This document shows positions 15,707-22,593 of a stretch of 32,739 bases of DNA, in pieces. The notes under the pieces are model-generated. The model ran no database searches and was not told the origin of the DNA. It saw only the letters and a list, made by a program, of their open reading frames with translations. The stretch is from GCA-2746235 sp049609225 (GTDB lineage Bacteria; Planctomycetota; UBA1135), in NCBI GenBank assembly GCA_049609225.1, contig JBMYYH010000026.1, positions 1-32,739 of the forward strand, written 5' to 3'. Made by a program: the position numbers and the translations under genes. The first letter of the stretch is position 1. Each line of letters starts with the position of its first letter.

Positions 15707-16657
15707 ATGCGATTCTTCATCGCCTTTCTGATGCTCTTCCCACTATGCAGTGGGAAGGGCTTCGCCCAGGACAAGCTCGAGATCGTCGCATCGATCCCTG
15801 ATCTGGCCAATCTGGTGGAAACCATCGGCGGGGACCAGGTGGAAGTCAAGGTCTTGGTGCCTGCAGGGTTTGATCCGCATGCGGTCTTGCCTAAGGCATC
15901 CTTGTTGCTGAAGTTGAGCCGCGCTGATGGCTTGATTTTCATGGGCTTGGATTACGAACACGCCTTCCTGCCGGCATTGCTGGAGAAGACGCGCAATGAA
16001 TCCCTCCGCCCTGGTGGCAATGGGTACATGAATGTCGGCGAGCGCATCCAACCTTTGGAGGTGCCAGAGAACCTCGACCGCAGTCAGGGTGCCGATCTTC
16101 ACCCGCGGGGGAATCCGCACTACAACCTCGACCCGGAGAATGGCCGCATCATGGCCCGTGCCGCATTCGATCTCTTGGTTTCCTTGGCGCCGGATCGTCG
16201 GGAAGTCTTCGAACAACGCTGGCAGGCGTGGGATGAGGAAGCGCAACGTCGGATCGCGCAATGGGGGAAGTGGATGGAACCATTGCGTGGCAAGCACTTC
16301 ATCACCTACCACCGCAGTTGGTCTTACTTCTTCAATCGTTACGGCATGATCGTCGCGGCGGAGATTGAACCTAAACCCGGTTTAGCGCCCAGTGCCAAGC
16401 ACCTTCTTCAAGTGAAGAAGACCATCGCGGCCAAGGATGTGAAGGTCCTCCTGATGGAACCCTGGTACAACGAGCAGCGCGTCCGTGGTCTGGCCAAAGG
16501 CGCCCTGCAGGTCGTCAAACTGCCGACCACCAGTGGTGCTGCCGAAGATCAAGAAGACTACCTGGACTACTTGGAACACCTGGTGCTCTCCTTGCGTGCC
16601 GCCCATGGTTTGCCGGACCCTCGGGAGGGGACAGGAGCAGGACACCCGAAGGAATGA
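15707..16657 (+). CDS. znuA: Zinc/manganese ABC transporter substrate-binding protein (ZnuA/TroA-like)
   Basis: This 316-aa cluster-9 (A-1) binding protein captures a divalent metal in the periplasm. A Sec signal ends near residue 20 (KGFA|QDKLEIVASIPDLANLVETIGG). Three His ligands are in the expected places: H58 (FDPHAV), H138 (NPHYNLDP) and H202 (TYHRSWSYF). The usual DPLG-like fourth ligand is replaced by LPTTSGAAEDQEDY near 273, as in some zinc-type relatives. The His-rich loop between lobes is absent. Instead, the neighbouring barrel protein carries a His-rich loop. It overlaps the ATPase gene by 4 nt (ATGA). Zinc is more likely than manganese, but this is not proven. Confidence 0.9.
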   Translation: MRFFIAFLMLFPLCSGKGFAQDKLEIVASIPDLANLVETIGGDQVEVKVLVPAGFDPHAVLPKASLLLKLSRADGLIFMGLDYEHAFLPALLEKTRNESLRPGGNGYMNVGERIQPLEVPENLDRSQGADLHPRGNPHYNLDPENGRIMARAAFDLLVSLAPDRREVFEQRWQAWDEEAQRRIAQWGKWMEPLRGKHFITYHRSWSYFFNRYGMIVAAEIEPKPGLAPSAKHLLQVKKTIAAKDVKVLLMEPWYNEQRVRGLAKGALQVVKLPTTSGAAEDQEDYLDYLEHLVLSLRAAHGLPDPREGTGAGHPKE

Positions 16658-17337
16658 GCGACCTTCTCTTGAGCGCCGCCGATCTCGGCTACCGCGCGGA
16701 TCGCAAGGTCCTGCGTGGCGTCGACCTTGAAATCCACGCGGGGGATTTCCTGTTGGTTGCGGGCGCCAATGGTTCAGGCAAGAGCACTCTCATTCGGAGT
16801 CTGCTCGGCACCTTGCCGTTGTTGGGGGGGAAGCGTGAGGCATCGCCGGATTTGCGTCTGGGGTATGTGCCCCAACATCTGCAGATCGATGGCCCCTTCC
16901 CCGTGTCCGTTGCCGACGTCGTCCGCATGGGCTTATGGGGGCCAGCCACGCGCTCCTTGTCCAAAGTCGAAGCAGCGCAACGTGTGGAGCAAGCCCTGGA
17001 GGCCGTCTCCATGCTTCACCGCGTTTCCGATTCCTTCGGACGCCTCTCCGGTGGTCAAAAACAACGCGTATTGGTGGCGAGGTCCTTGGTGATGCGCCCC
17101 AATCTGATGCTGCTCGATGAACCGGTCTCCGGCGTGGATGCCAAGGCCACCGACATCATCCTCGGCCTTTTGCATGAACAGGCGGAAGCCGGCAATGCGG
17201 TGATGCTCGTGAGTCATCATCCACTAGCGCTGCGGGAATTCGCCAATCGCGCCGTGCTGGTGAAGGATGGCAAAGTGCAGGCCCTGCCGGTGCCGGAACT
17301 CTGCAGCCCGGAAGGCTTGGAGAAGATATGGGCTTGA
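16654..17337 (+). CDS. znuC: Metal ABC transporter ATP-binding protein (ZnuC-like)
   Basis: This 227-aa ABC ATPase powers the metal importer from the cytoplasm. It has Walker A GANGSGKST (about 39-47), Q-loop near YVPQHLQI, signature LSGGQKQRV (about 132-140), Walker B LMLLDEPVSGVD (about 151-162) and the switch His in LVSHH. It overlaps the substrate-binding gene upstream by ATGA and the permease gene downstream by 10 nt, the usual znuACB-type coupling. Confidence 0.95.
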   Translation: MSDLLLSAADLGYRADRKVLRGVDLEIHAGDFLLVAGANGSGKSTLIRSLLGTLPLLGGKREASPDLRLGYVPQHLQIDGPFPVSVADVVRMGLWGPATRSLSKVEAAQRVEQALEAVSMLHRVSDSFGRLSGGQKQRVLVARSLVMRPNLMLLDEPVSGVDAKATDIILGLLHEQAEAGNAVMLVSHHPLALREFANRAVLVKDGKVQALPVPELCSPEGLEKIWA

Positions 17338-18203
17338 TCCAAGACTTCGATCTTTATGTCGAGCTTTTCGGCTTGAGCTTCCTGGCTTCCCTTGTGGTCG
17401 GCATGGTCATGCCGTTGGTGGGAGCCTTGATGTATCTCCGACGCGAAGCCTTCCTGGGCATTGCCGTTCCGCAGTTCGCGGCCGCCGGTATCTCCTTGGG
17501 CTTGTTCGCCTTGCCATGGTTTCCGGCCATGAGCACCTACTTCCTCGACCACGGGCATCCGCCGATGGGCTATCTGTTGCCCTTCGCTGGCGGTTCGGCC
17601 TGTTTGGCACTGGCCGTCTTCGGAGCACTTTCCCGTGGCAATGGCGATCGCGGCGCACTCTTAGCGGGCGCCTTCGCGGCAGCATCGGCCGTGTCGATCT
17701 TGTTTCTGTCGGAAGCGCCTGCAGGTTCCAACCTCGCGGAAACGGTGATGCGAGGGGAAGTCCTGTTGTTGGATATCCACGGCCTCAACCTGCTTGCGAG
17801 CGTCAACCTGGTTTGTTTCCTATTCCTGATGATTTGGCGCAGGGTCCTCTTGGTGCGCGCCTTCGATCAGGATCAAGCCGTTGCTCTAGGCTTACCCGTC
17901 CGCCGCGTGCGCATCCTGCGCCTGCTCGTCGTGGGTGGAAGTATCGGCGCAGGTGTCATGACGGTCGGCCCCATCCTGGTGTTCGGCCTTCTCTTCCTGC
18001 CGCCTCTGGCCGCCTCCTTCCTTGCTAAGGATCTGAAGAGTTTCCTGATCTGGGGACAGGTCATTGGCCTGCTTGCTGTGTTGCTCGCATGGCCCATGTC
18101 TCTGGAGTTTGATTGGCCCTACGGTCCTGCGGTCGTCATCGCCGCAGCATGCTTGGCCATCTTGCTGTGGCTGGGCAAGCGTCTGAGTCCTCAGCGCAGA
18201 TAG
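17328..18203 (+). CDS. znuB: Metal ABC transporter permease (ZnuB-like)
   Basis: This 291-aa integral membrane protein has about eight or nine hydrophobic helices and the ABC-3 family layout: FLASLVVGMVMPLVGALMYLRREAFLGIAVPQFAAAGISLG near the N-terminus, ALGLPVRRVRILRLLVVGG in the middle and MTVGPILVFGLLFLPPLAA near residue 210. GGAG stands five bases before the ATG at 17328, one of the few Shine-Dalgarno-like sequences in the window. A terminator-like hairpin follows 35 bp after the stop, closing the zinc cluster. Confidence 0.94.
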   Translation: MGLIQDFDLYVELFGLSFLASLVVGMVMPLVGALMYLRREAFLGIAVPQFAAAGISLGLFALPWFPAMSTYFLDHGHPPMGYLLPFAGGSACLALAVFGALSRGNGDRGALLAGAFAAASAVSILFLSEAPAGSNLAETVMRGEVLLLDIHGLNLLASVNLVCFLFLMIWRRVLLVRAFDQDQAVALGLPVRRVRILRLLVVGGSIGAGVMTVGPILVFGLLFLPPLAASFLAKDLKSFLIWGQVIGLLAVLLAWPMSLEFDWPYGPAVVIAAACLAILLWLGKRLSPQRR

Positions 18204-18238
18204 GTAGCAGGGATCGTGACATCCAATTGGCCGGCTCG

Positions 18239-18268
18239 TGCAGGGTTTCCAGATAGCCTGCATTTTTT
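18239..18268 (+). terminator. Rho-independent terminator after the zinc cluster
   Basis: TGCAGG (18239-18244) and CCTGCA (18257-18262) form a perfect 6-bp stem, extendable by a G-T pair, with a 12-nt loop. Six T follow directly (18263-18268), then a run of eight G. The position after the znuB stop fits the end of that operon. Confidence 0.7.
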
Positions 18269-18429
18269 GGGGGGGGTGGAAGAATAAGAACGACGCATGG
18301 CTCGGATTCCAAGGCACGTCAGGAATAATGGGGGGCTAGGATGGTGCAAATAGGATGGTCACCCATCACCATCACGCGAACCTTTGCTTCTAGCGAGGTC
18401 ACGCGAGGCGGTTGCGGTACAATGGAGTC
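18269..18429. other. Intergenic region before the selenoprotein gene
   Basis: It opens with eight consecutive G (18269-18276). TAGGATGGT occurs twice as a direct repeat (18337-18345 and 18351-18359), one start 14 bp after the other, which could be an operator. The region ends in the -10-like TACAAT at 18418. I see no credible ORF or RNA gene in it. Confidence 0.4.
18418..18423 (+). promoter_or_regulatory. -10 element predicting a leaderless selenoprotein transcript
   Basis: TACAAT ends exactly 6 nt before the ATG at 18430. The -35 is poor (AGGTCA at 18396-18401 is the nearest candidate). A GGAG lies two bases before the ATG, too close for a standard Shine-Dalgarno site. Confidence 0.45.
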
Positions 18430-18780
18430 ATGGCCAAGAGTGTTGACTGGTACCTGCACCGGAAGGGCTGAACCTCGTGTAAACATGCGGATAGTTATCT
18501 GCAGAATGTAGGCATGGAGGCCAAAGCCATCACCGATGCCCGTAAGGAGCCGCAGGGCCCTACGGAGGCGATTGGGCTATTGGAGGACGTCAGCACGGTC
18601 TACATTGGACGTGGCAAGAAGTTCGCGAAACATGCCAGTAAGGACCTAAAAGAGTCCGAAGAAGCTAGGAAAGGCATGTTTGGTCCCACCGGAAATCTAC
18701 GCGCACCCACCCTTCGCCTCGGCCGCACCCTGGTCGTGGGTTTCTGTGCACCTATGTACGATGAGGTTCTTGGCGGATGA
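18430..18780 (+). CDS. ArsC-family selenoprotein (in-frame UGA = selenocysteine)
   Basis: Read from the ATG at 18430, the frame runs MAKSVDWYLHRKG, then TGA at 18469-18471, then TSCKHADSYL and on without interruption to the TGA at 18778-18780: 116 aa with U at position 14. The UxxC pair (U14, C17) sits where thioredoxin-fold ArsC/Spx-like proteins have their redox Cys. The rest matches that family too: DARKEPQGP, YIGRGKKF, GPTGNLRAPTLRLGRTLVVGF and MYDEVLGG. A SECIS-like hairpin follows the UGA. Starting at the internal ATG (18514) would delete the first strand and active site. The protein is probably a cytoplasmic thiol/selenol oxidoreductase; true arsenate reduction is not shown. It overlaps the GYF_2-RDD gene by 4 nt. 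The selenocysteine machinery must lie elsewhere in the genome. Confidence 0.85.
18486..18503 (+). promoter_or_regulatory. Bacterial SECIS-like hairpin
   Basis: TGCGGAT (18486-18492) pairs with ATCTGCA (18497-18503) through seven base pairs, including one G-U, around the tetraloop AGTT. ACAT before and ATGT after can extend the stem with a 3' bulge. The loop begins 21 nt after the UGA and has G at its second position, within the usual limits for bacterial SECIS elements recognised by SelB. Confidence 0.75.
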
Positions 18781-19655
18781 GTGCGTCCTGGTTCTACGCC
18801 GTTGGAGATGACCAACTTGGTCCCATCTCCGCGGAAGACTTGCGCGGCAAGTTGATTTGTGGCGAGTTGCCCGTCGACACATTGGTGTGGTCGGAAGGTA
18901 TGGCTGGTTGGGCTTCGGCAGAGAAAGTGCCGGAGTTGTTCCGTCCCGCGCCGCCGAAACCTGATCCGACTCCCATCATCGTGCCGCAAGTGGAACCTTC
19001 CACGGCAGGCAATGGGCAGGGTTCCGGTCGGGAGCAGGGGCGTTCCGATGGCCAACAGGCTGGCTCGATGCCGGGTACTGGCCCGATGGGTGGCAACCTT
19101 CGCGGTGGCCCAACCCAAGCAGCTCCCGAACACATGACGCGCACGCGTCATGCTTGGCACCGCTTCTTTGCACGCACTGCCGACCTGTTGCTGTTTTCCA
19201 ACCTGACCACCCTGGTCATGGCAGGTGGTGCGGCTGCCACTCCCGAGACTCCACCGGGTTTCTTTGAGTTGGCGATTTCCATTGCCTTCTCGATGGCCAT
19301 GTGGGCTTTCCTGGAAGCGCTCTTCATCATGCGCTGGGGCATGACGCCAGGAAAGTGGATCTTCCGCATCCGAGTGGTCCATGAAGACAATCGCTTCCTG
19401 ACCTACAGCGAAGCCCTGCAGCGTTCCTTCCTCGTTTTGATGCAGGGACAGTTCTTCGGCATTCCGCCGATGAACCTCCTGTTTCAGGCCTTGGCCTTCA
19501 AGGAGTTGGTCGACCGCGATAACACGCAGTGGGATCGCAAGGTCCATACCAAGGTGCAGCATGCCCCGATGCGGGGAGTGCATATCGGTGTGGCCGTCTT
19601 CCTGCTGGTGATGGTGTTGATGGCGGCCGCGCAGATGGCGCGTGGCGAGGTCTAA
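18777..19655 (+). CDS. GYF_2 (DUF4339)-RDD membrane protein
   Basis: The 292-aa protein begins with a GYF_2 domain (1-56: WFYAVGDDQLGPISAEDLRG through DTLVWSEGMAGWASAEKVPELF). A low-complexity linker rich in Pro, Gly and Gln follows to about 120. Then comes an RDD membrane domain from about residue 126 (WHRFFARTADLLL), with further signature PGKWIFRIRVVHEDN and about four hydrophobic helices. GYF_2-RDD fusions are frequent in planctomycetes. RDD proteins are small membrane proteins, and some relatives have been linked to ion transport, but the role here is unknown. The ATGA overlap with the selenoprotein gene implies co-translation. Confidence 0.87.
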   Translation: MSASWFYAVGDDQLGPISAEDLRGKLICGELPVDTLVWSEGMAGWASAEKVPELFRPAPPKPDPTPIIVPQVEPSTAGNGQGSGREQGRSDGQQAGSMPGTGPMGGNLRGGPTQAAPEHMTRTRHAWHRFFARTADLLLFSNLTTLVMAGGAAATPETPPGFFELAISIAFSMAMWAFLEALFIMRWGMTPGKWIFRIRVVHEDNRFLTYSEALQRSFLVLMQGQFFGIPPMNLLFQALAFKELVDRDNTQWDRKVHTKVQHAPMRGVHIGVAVFLLVMVLMAAAQMARGEV

Positions 19656-19671
19656 GGCCGCGCAACCTTAG
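19652..19671. terminator. Inverted repeat spanning both stops of convergent genes
   Basis: CTAAGG (19652-19657) and CCTTAG (19666-19671) form a perfect 6-bp stem with an 8-nt loop. The stem contains the TAA stop of the RDD gene and, on the other strand, the TAA stop of the HEAT-like lipoprotein gene. A symmetric bidirectional terminator is possible, but there is no T-tract. Confidence 0.4.
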
Positions 19672-20972
19672 TGACTGCGTTCTGCCGCCCAACGTTCGCG
19701 TCGGGTCTTCTCGCTTGGATCGAGGCCTTCCGGTGGTACGGCTTGATAACCCGGTTGCAGGGCAGCGCGGAGGCATTCCAATGACCAGCGTCCTTCCGGG
19801 CTGAGCAGCGCATCCGAGTTGAGTAGGACTTCGATGGGGCGCTGGACCTGAGCGTCGGCGCAGCGAAGGAGGGCATCGGCGGCGGCGGTGGATTCCTCGA
19901 GATTGCCTTCGCGTAGCCACAGCAAGATGGAATCCTGCATGACGGCGAGGCCACTGGCACCCATGGCTTCCAAGACCCGGGGGCGTAGGCGTCCGTCGGA
20001 CAGGAGAGCGGCGTATTGCTTGTGCAGGTCGAAGCCTTGCTCGGTGGCCCAACGTCCGACGGGTGGGCCGACCCACGACAAAGTCTGGAGCGCGTGTTCG
20101 CGGACGTAAGGGTCGACATCGGAGGCCGTCTCGACCAGGGGTTCGAAGACCCATGCATGCATGCGGGTCAGAGCAAAGCGGGCATCGTCGACCGGACGCA
20201 GGCGTTGACCGCGGAACTTGCGCAGGGTCTTCCACACTGCAGCGCGGAGGGCACGGGAGGGAGGTCCGGCTTCGGCGACACCGGGGAGGCGTCGGTCGAG
20301 GCGCCAAGCTTCATCGACGGCCACCAATCTTTCCCAATCACTGCCGAAACTCTCTCCTGGAGTCCAGCCGGGATAGGGCGGCAATTTCTCCAAGGCCGCC
20401 AAGGCTGCCCAACGTGCCTTATCCAACTCCGGGACGCCTTCCTCCGTGCGCAAGATCGTGACCAATGGATCCAATCCTGCGCCATTGTCGAAACGCAGCA
20501 ACGCAACCGCGATGTCCACGTTGGCACTCCAATCCTTCTCGTACTTCAGACGCAACAGCAACCGCGGCACCATCGCTTCGACGCCATGCGCTGCCAACCA
20601 CATGTAGGCCTCACTGCGCAAATAAGGCTCTGCCACCCGACCTTCGACGATCTGCAACATGGCAGCCGTGCTCCACTCCGCACCTTTGCCATCCAGTTGG
20701 CCCATGGCGCGACGATAGGAGTTGGCATCCAAGGTGCTGAGGTCGAGCAAGTCGATGGCTTCGAGTACCTCCTCCTCACTCAGCTCCGGCAGTTCATCAT
20801 CGATGAAGGAAGCCGCCCGCAATTCCAGCACCGGTTCCCATTCCGGTGCCGCGACCTCACTGTTCGTCTCGTTCTGGGCTCCGCCATTGCACGCCATAGG
20901 CAACACCGCGACGCTCAGGAAAAGCGCCCTCGTGAGGTCAGGCAGGAAGGGTTTGAGGCGTTTGCGCCGCAT
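19668..20972 (-). CDS. HEAT-like repeat lipoprotein
   Basis: The 434-aa protein has a lipoprotein signal (lipobox LPMAC, Cys 28), so it should sit in the periplasm on a membrane. After an acidic linker (ELPELSEEEVLEAIDLL) it is almost entirely helical. Its repeats look like HEAT/ARM units: YLRSEAYMWLAAHGVEAMV, RWAALAALEKLPP, YVREHALQTLSWVG and STAAADALLRCADAQVQ. No catalytic motif is visible, so a scaffold role is likely. It is the last gene of the minus-strand ABC-cytochrome operon, starting only 2 nt after the cytochrome stop. Confidence 0.82.
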   Translation of the reverse strand: MRRKRLKPFLPDLTRALFLSVAVLPMACNGGAQNETNSEVAAPEWEPVLELRAASFIDDELPELSEEEVLEAIDLLDLSTLDANSYRRAMGQLDGKGAEWSTAAMLQIVEGRVAEPYLRSEAYMWLAAHGVEAMVPRLLLRLKYEKDWSANVDIAVALLRFDNGAGLDPLVTILRTEEGVPELDKARWAALAALEKLPPYPGWTPGESFGSDWERLVAVDEAWRLDRRLPGVAEAGPPSRALRAAVWKTLRKFRGQRLRPVDDARFALTRMHAWVFEPLVETASDVDPYVREHALQTLSWVGPPVGRWATEQGFDLHKQYAALLSDGRLRPRVLEAMGASGLAVMQDSILLWLREGNLEESTAAADALLRCADAQVQRPIEVLLNSDALLSPEGRWSLECLRAALQPGYQAVPPEGLDPSEKTRRERWAAERSH

Positions 20973-20974
20973 GT

Positions 20975-21940
20975 TCAGCGGTTCAAGGTCTGACGATCGA
21001 GCTCGGAAGCCAGGTCATCTTCCAGGAAGGGGTTGGTGCGGTACAGCAACCTTACTTCTCCCTCCTCGCTGGCGTCAGGGGCGGTCAGCACGAATCGCTG
21101 GGTCTCCCCGGAGGGCAACTGCGTATTGGTGAGATCGGTCTCGTCGCGGTAGGGGTCGCGGAAGCGGTGGATGTGTTGCCAAGTGCCCCAATGCCCATCG
21201 GCCTCACGCCAACGCACTTGCAGATCCGCAGCGCGCGAGCGTTCGTCGGTGGGGAAGTTGTGGCCCGCGCCATCATTGGTGAGCGCTACCCAAGCCTCGC
21301 CATCGGCCCAGCCGCTGGTCATAGTGGTGGCACTCTGCAAAGCCTCCAGGTCATGGCTGGCCTTGAAACTATGGTCCATGCCACGACGTCCACCTTCGCG
21401 CCAAGCCAAGGGCATATGACAACCCAGACAGTTGTCGCCCTTCAACTCCGGCGGTGCGGTGCGCCATTGTTCCACCGTCTTGTGCTGGTTATGACAAGCC
21501 GCACAATGCTCCACCGACGCCATCCGCGCCACCACTTTCGGTTGGCAAGGTGCATCCAACTTCGCCTGCACATTCGAAGTACCGACGCCACCCTCTGGAT
21601 GACTATGGCAAGCCAGGCAATCCACGCCCAAGCCGCGTTGACTCTGACGTGCCAAGACGCGTTCTCCAGGCTCAAAGTCCAACACCGGTCGCGGTGCATG
21701 ACAAGCGATGCATTCTTGGTTGGCGAAGTCATTCGACAACTTGCGCACTTCCGGATTCTCATAAGCGAAAGCATGGTGCGAAGACTTCCATTCTTCCGCC
21801 ACGCCGGCATGGCATGCCAGACATTGCGTCGAGGATTGCAGTTGCAACGGTGCGTCATCGGCGGGGGGGAGAATCAACTTCACCACCACCGCAATGGCGC
21901 CGACCACGATCAAAGTGCTCACGATCTGACTTAGGCGCAT
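20975..21940 (-). CDS. Membrane-anchored five-haem cytochrome c
   Basis: The 321-aa protein has one N-terminal hydrophobic helix (IVSTLIVVGAIAVVVKLIL, 6-24) that acts as an anchor or signal. It has five CxxCH haem c sites: C40-H44, C77-H81, C108-H112, C146-H150 and C171-H175. Extra His residues (for example HH at 55-56 and H153) can serve as distal ligands. The first 180 residues resemble cytochrome c554-type multihaem modules. The C-terminal part (GAGHNFPTDERSR onward) looks like a beta-rich domain found in some multihaem cytochromes. It acts in periplasmic electron transfer. It overlaps the ABC ATPase gene by 10 nt, tying it to a ferric-type importer, so ferric reduction is an attractive but unproven role. 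Confidence 0.9.
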   Translation of the reverse strand: MRLSQIVSTLIVVGAIAVVVKLILPPADDAPLQLQSSTQCLACHAGVAEEWKSSHHAFAYENPEVRKLSNDFANQECIACHAPRPVLDFEPGERVLARQSQRGLGVDCLACHSHPEGGVGTSNVQAKLDAPCQPKVVARMASVEHCAACHNQHKTVEQWRTAPPELKGDNCLGCHMPLAWREGGRRGMDHSFKASHDLEALQSATTMTSGWADGEAWVALTNDGAGHNFPTDERSRAADLQVRWREADGHWGTWQHIHRFRDPYRDETDLTNTQLPSGETQRFVLTAPDASEEGEVRLLYRTNPFLEDDLASELDRQTLNR

Positions 21941-22593
21941 GCCAAACCTCCATCCTGCATCCGTGCCGCACGTCCACCCAGACGTTCCGCTTCGAGCGGA
22001 TCATGCGTGACAAGAATCACCGCCGCGCCAGTGGACTCCAGGACTTGCTCCAGGACCGCGAAGCCCTGATCCCGGCTCTCTGGATCCAGGCTGGAAAAGG
22101 CTTCATCGAGCAGGATCAACTTCGGTTCCAAGGCCATGACACGTGCGAATGCGAGACGTCGGGCTTCGCCTCCGGAAAGGGTGCCCGGACGGGCCTGCAG
22201 GTGGGACCCCAGCCCCAACTCCTGCAGGATCTTGCTGCCGACTCCCTTAGGGTCCGACAAACCAGCGGCTTTGCGCACATCCACCACATGCTGCAACACC
22301 TTGCGCGTCGGCCACAACCCGAGATCCTGAAAGACCATTTGGATGCCGCGTTGCCACGGCGCCATGGGCAGTTTGTTGCCGTCGGTAGCCGTCTTGCCAT
22401 CGAGTTGGATGGTGCCTTGATCCGCCGTTTCGAGGCCTGCGAGTAGGCGCAACAAAGTACTCTTGCCGCAACCGGAGGGACCTTGGATCGACAAACGCTC
22501 TCCAGCCTCCAGCTGGAAGGCGCAATCCTTCAAGATGACCTGGTCCGCGAAGGATTTGCTCAGGCCATGAACGTCGAGCAGGGGAGCACTCAT
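21931..22593 (-). CDS. ABC transporter ATP-binding protein (ferric-type importer)
   Basis: This 220-aa ABC ATPase has Walker A GPSGCGKST (about 38-46), Q-loop VFQDLGLWP, signature TLSGGEARRLAFARV (about 134-148), Walker B LILLDEAFSSLDPE and switch His LVTHD. It is shorter than full FbpC/PotA-type ATPases, which add a C-terminal regulatory TOBE domain absent here. It overlaps the permease gene upstream by ATGA and the cytochrome gene downstream by 10 nt. Confidence 0.93.
   Translation of the reverse strand: MSAPLLDVHGLSKSFADQVILKDCAFQLEAGERLSIQGPSGCGKSTLLRLLAGLETADQGTIQLDGKTATDGNKLPMAPWQRGIQMVFQDLGLWPTRKVLQHVVDVRKAAGLSDPKGVGSKILQELGLGSHLQARPGTLSGGEARRLAFARVMALEPKLILLDEAFSSLDPESRDQGFAVLEQVLESTGAAVILVTHDPLEAERLGGRAARMQDGGLACA

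Noticed and set aside
18269..18276. Run of eight G as a phase-variable tract
   Set aside because: It lies after a terminator and outside any coding frame or promoter spacer, so slippage would have no evident effect. It may also be a base-calling uncertainty.
18514..18780. Short 88-aa gene starting at the ATG at 18514, or an ArsC pseudogene broken by TGA
   Set aside because: The frame upstream of the TGA encodes the missing family N-terminus without any shift. The TGA replaces exactly the active-site Cys, and a SECIS-like hairpin follows. Selenocysteine explains all three better than decay or a late start.
18600..19583. Minus-strand 327-aa open frame opposite the selenoprotein and RDD genes
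   Set aside because: It runs across two supported genes, has low-complexity composition and no recognisable domain.
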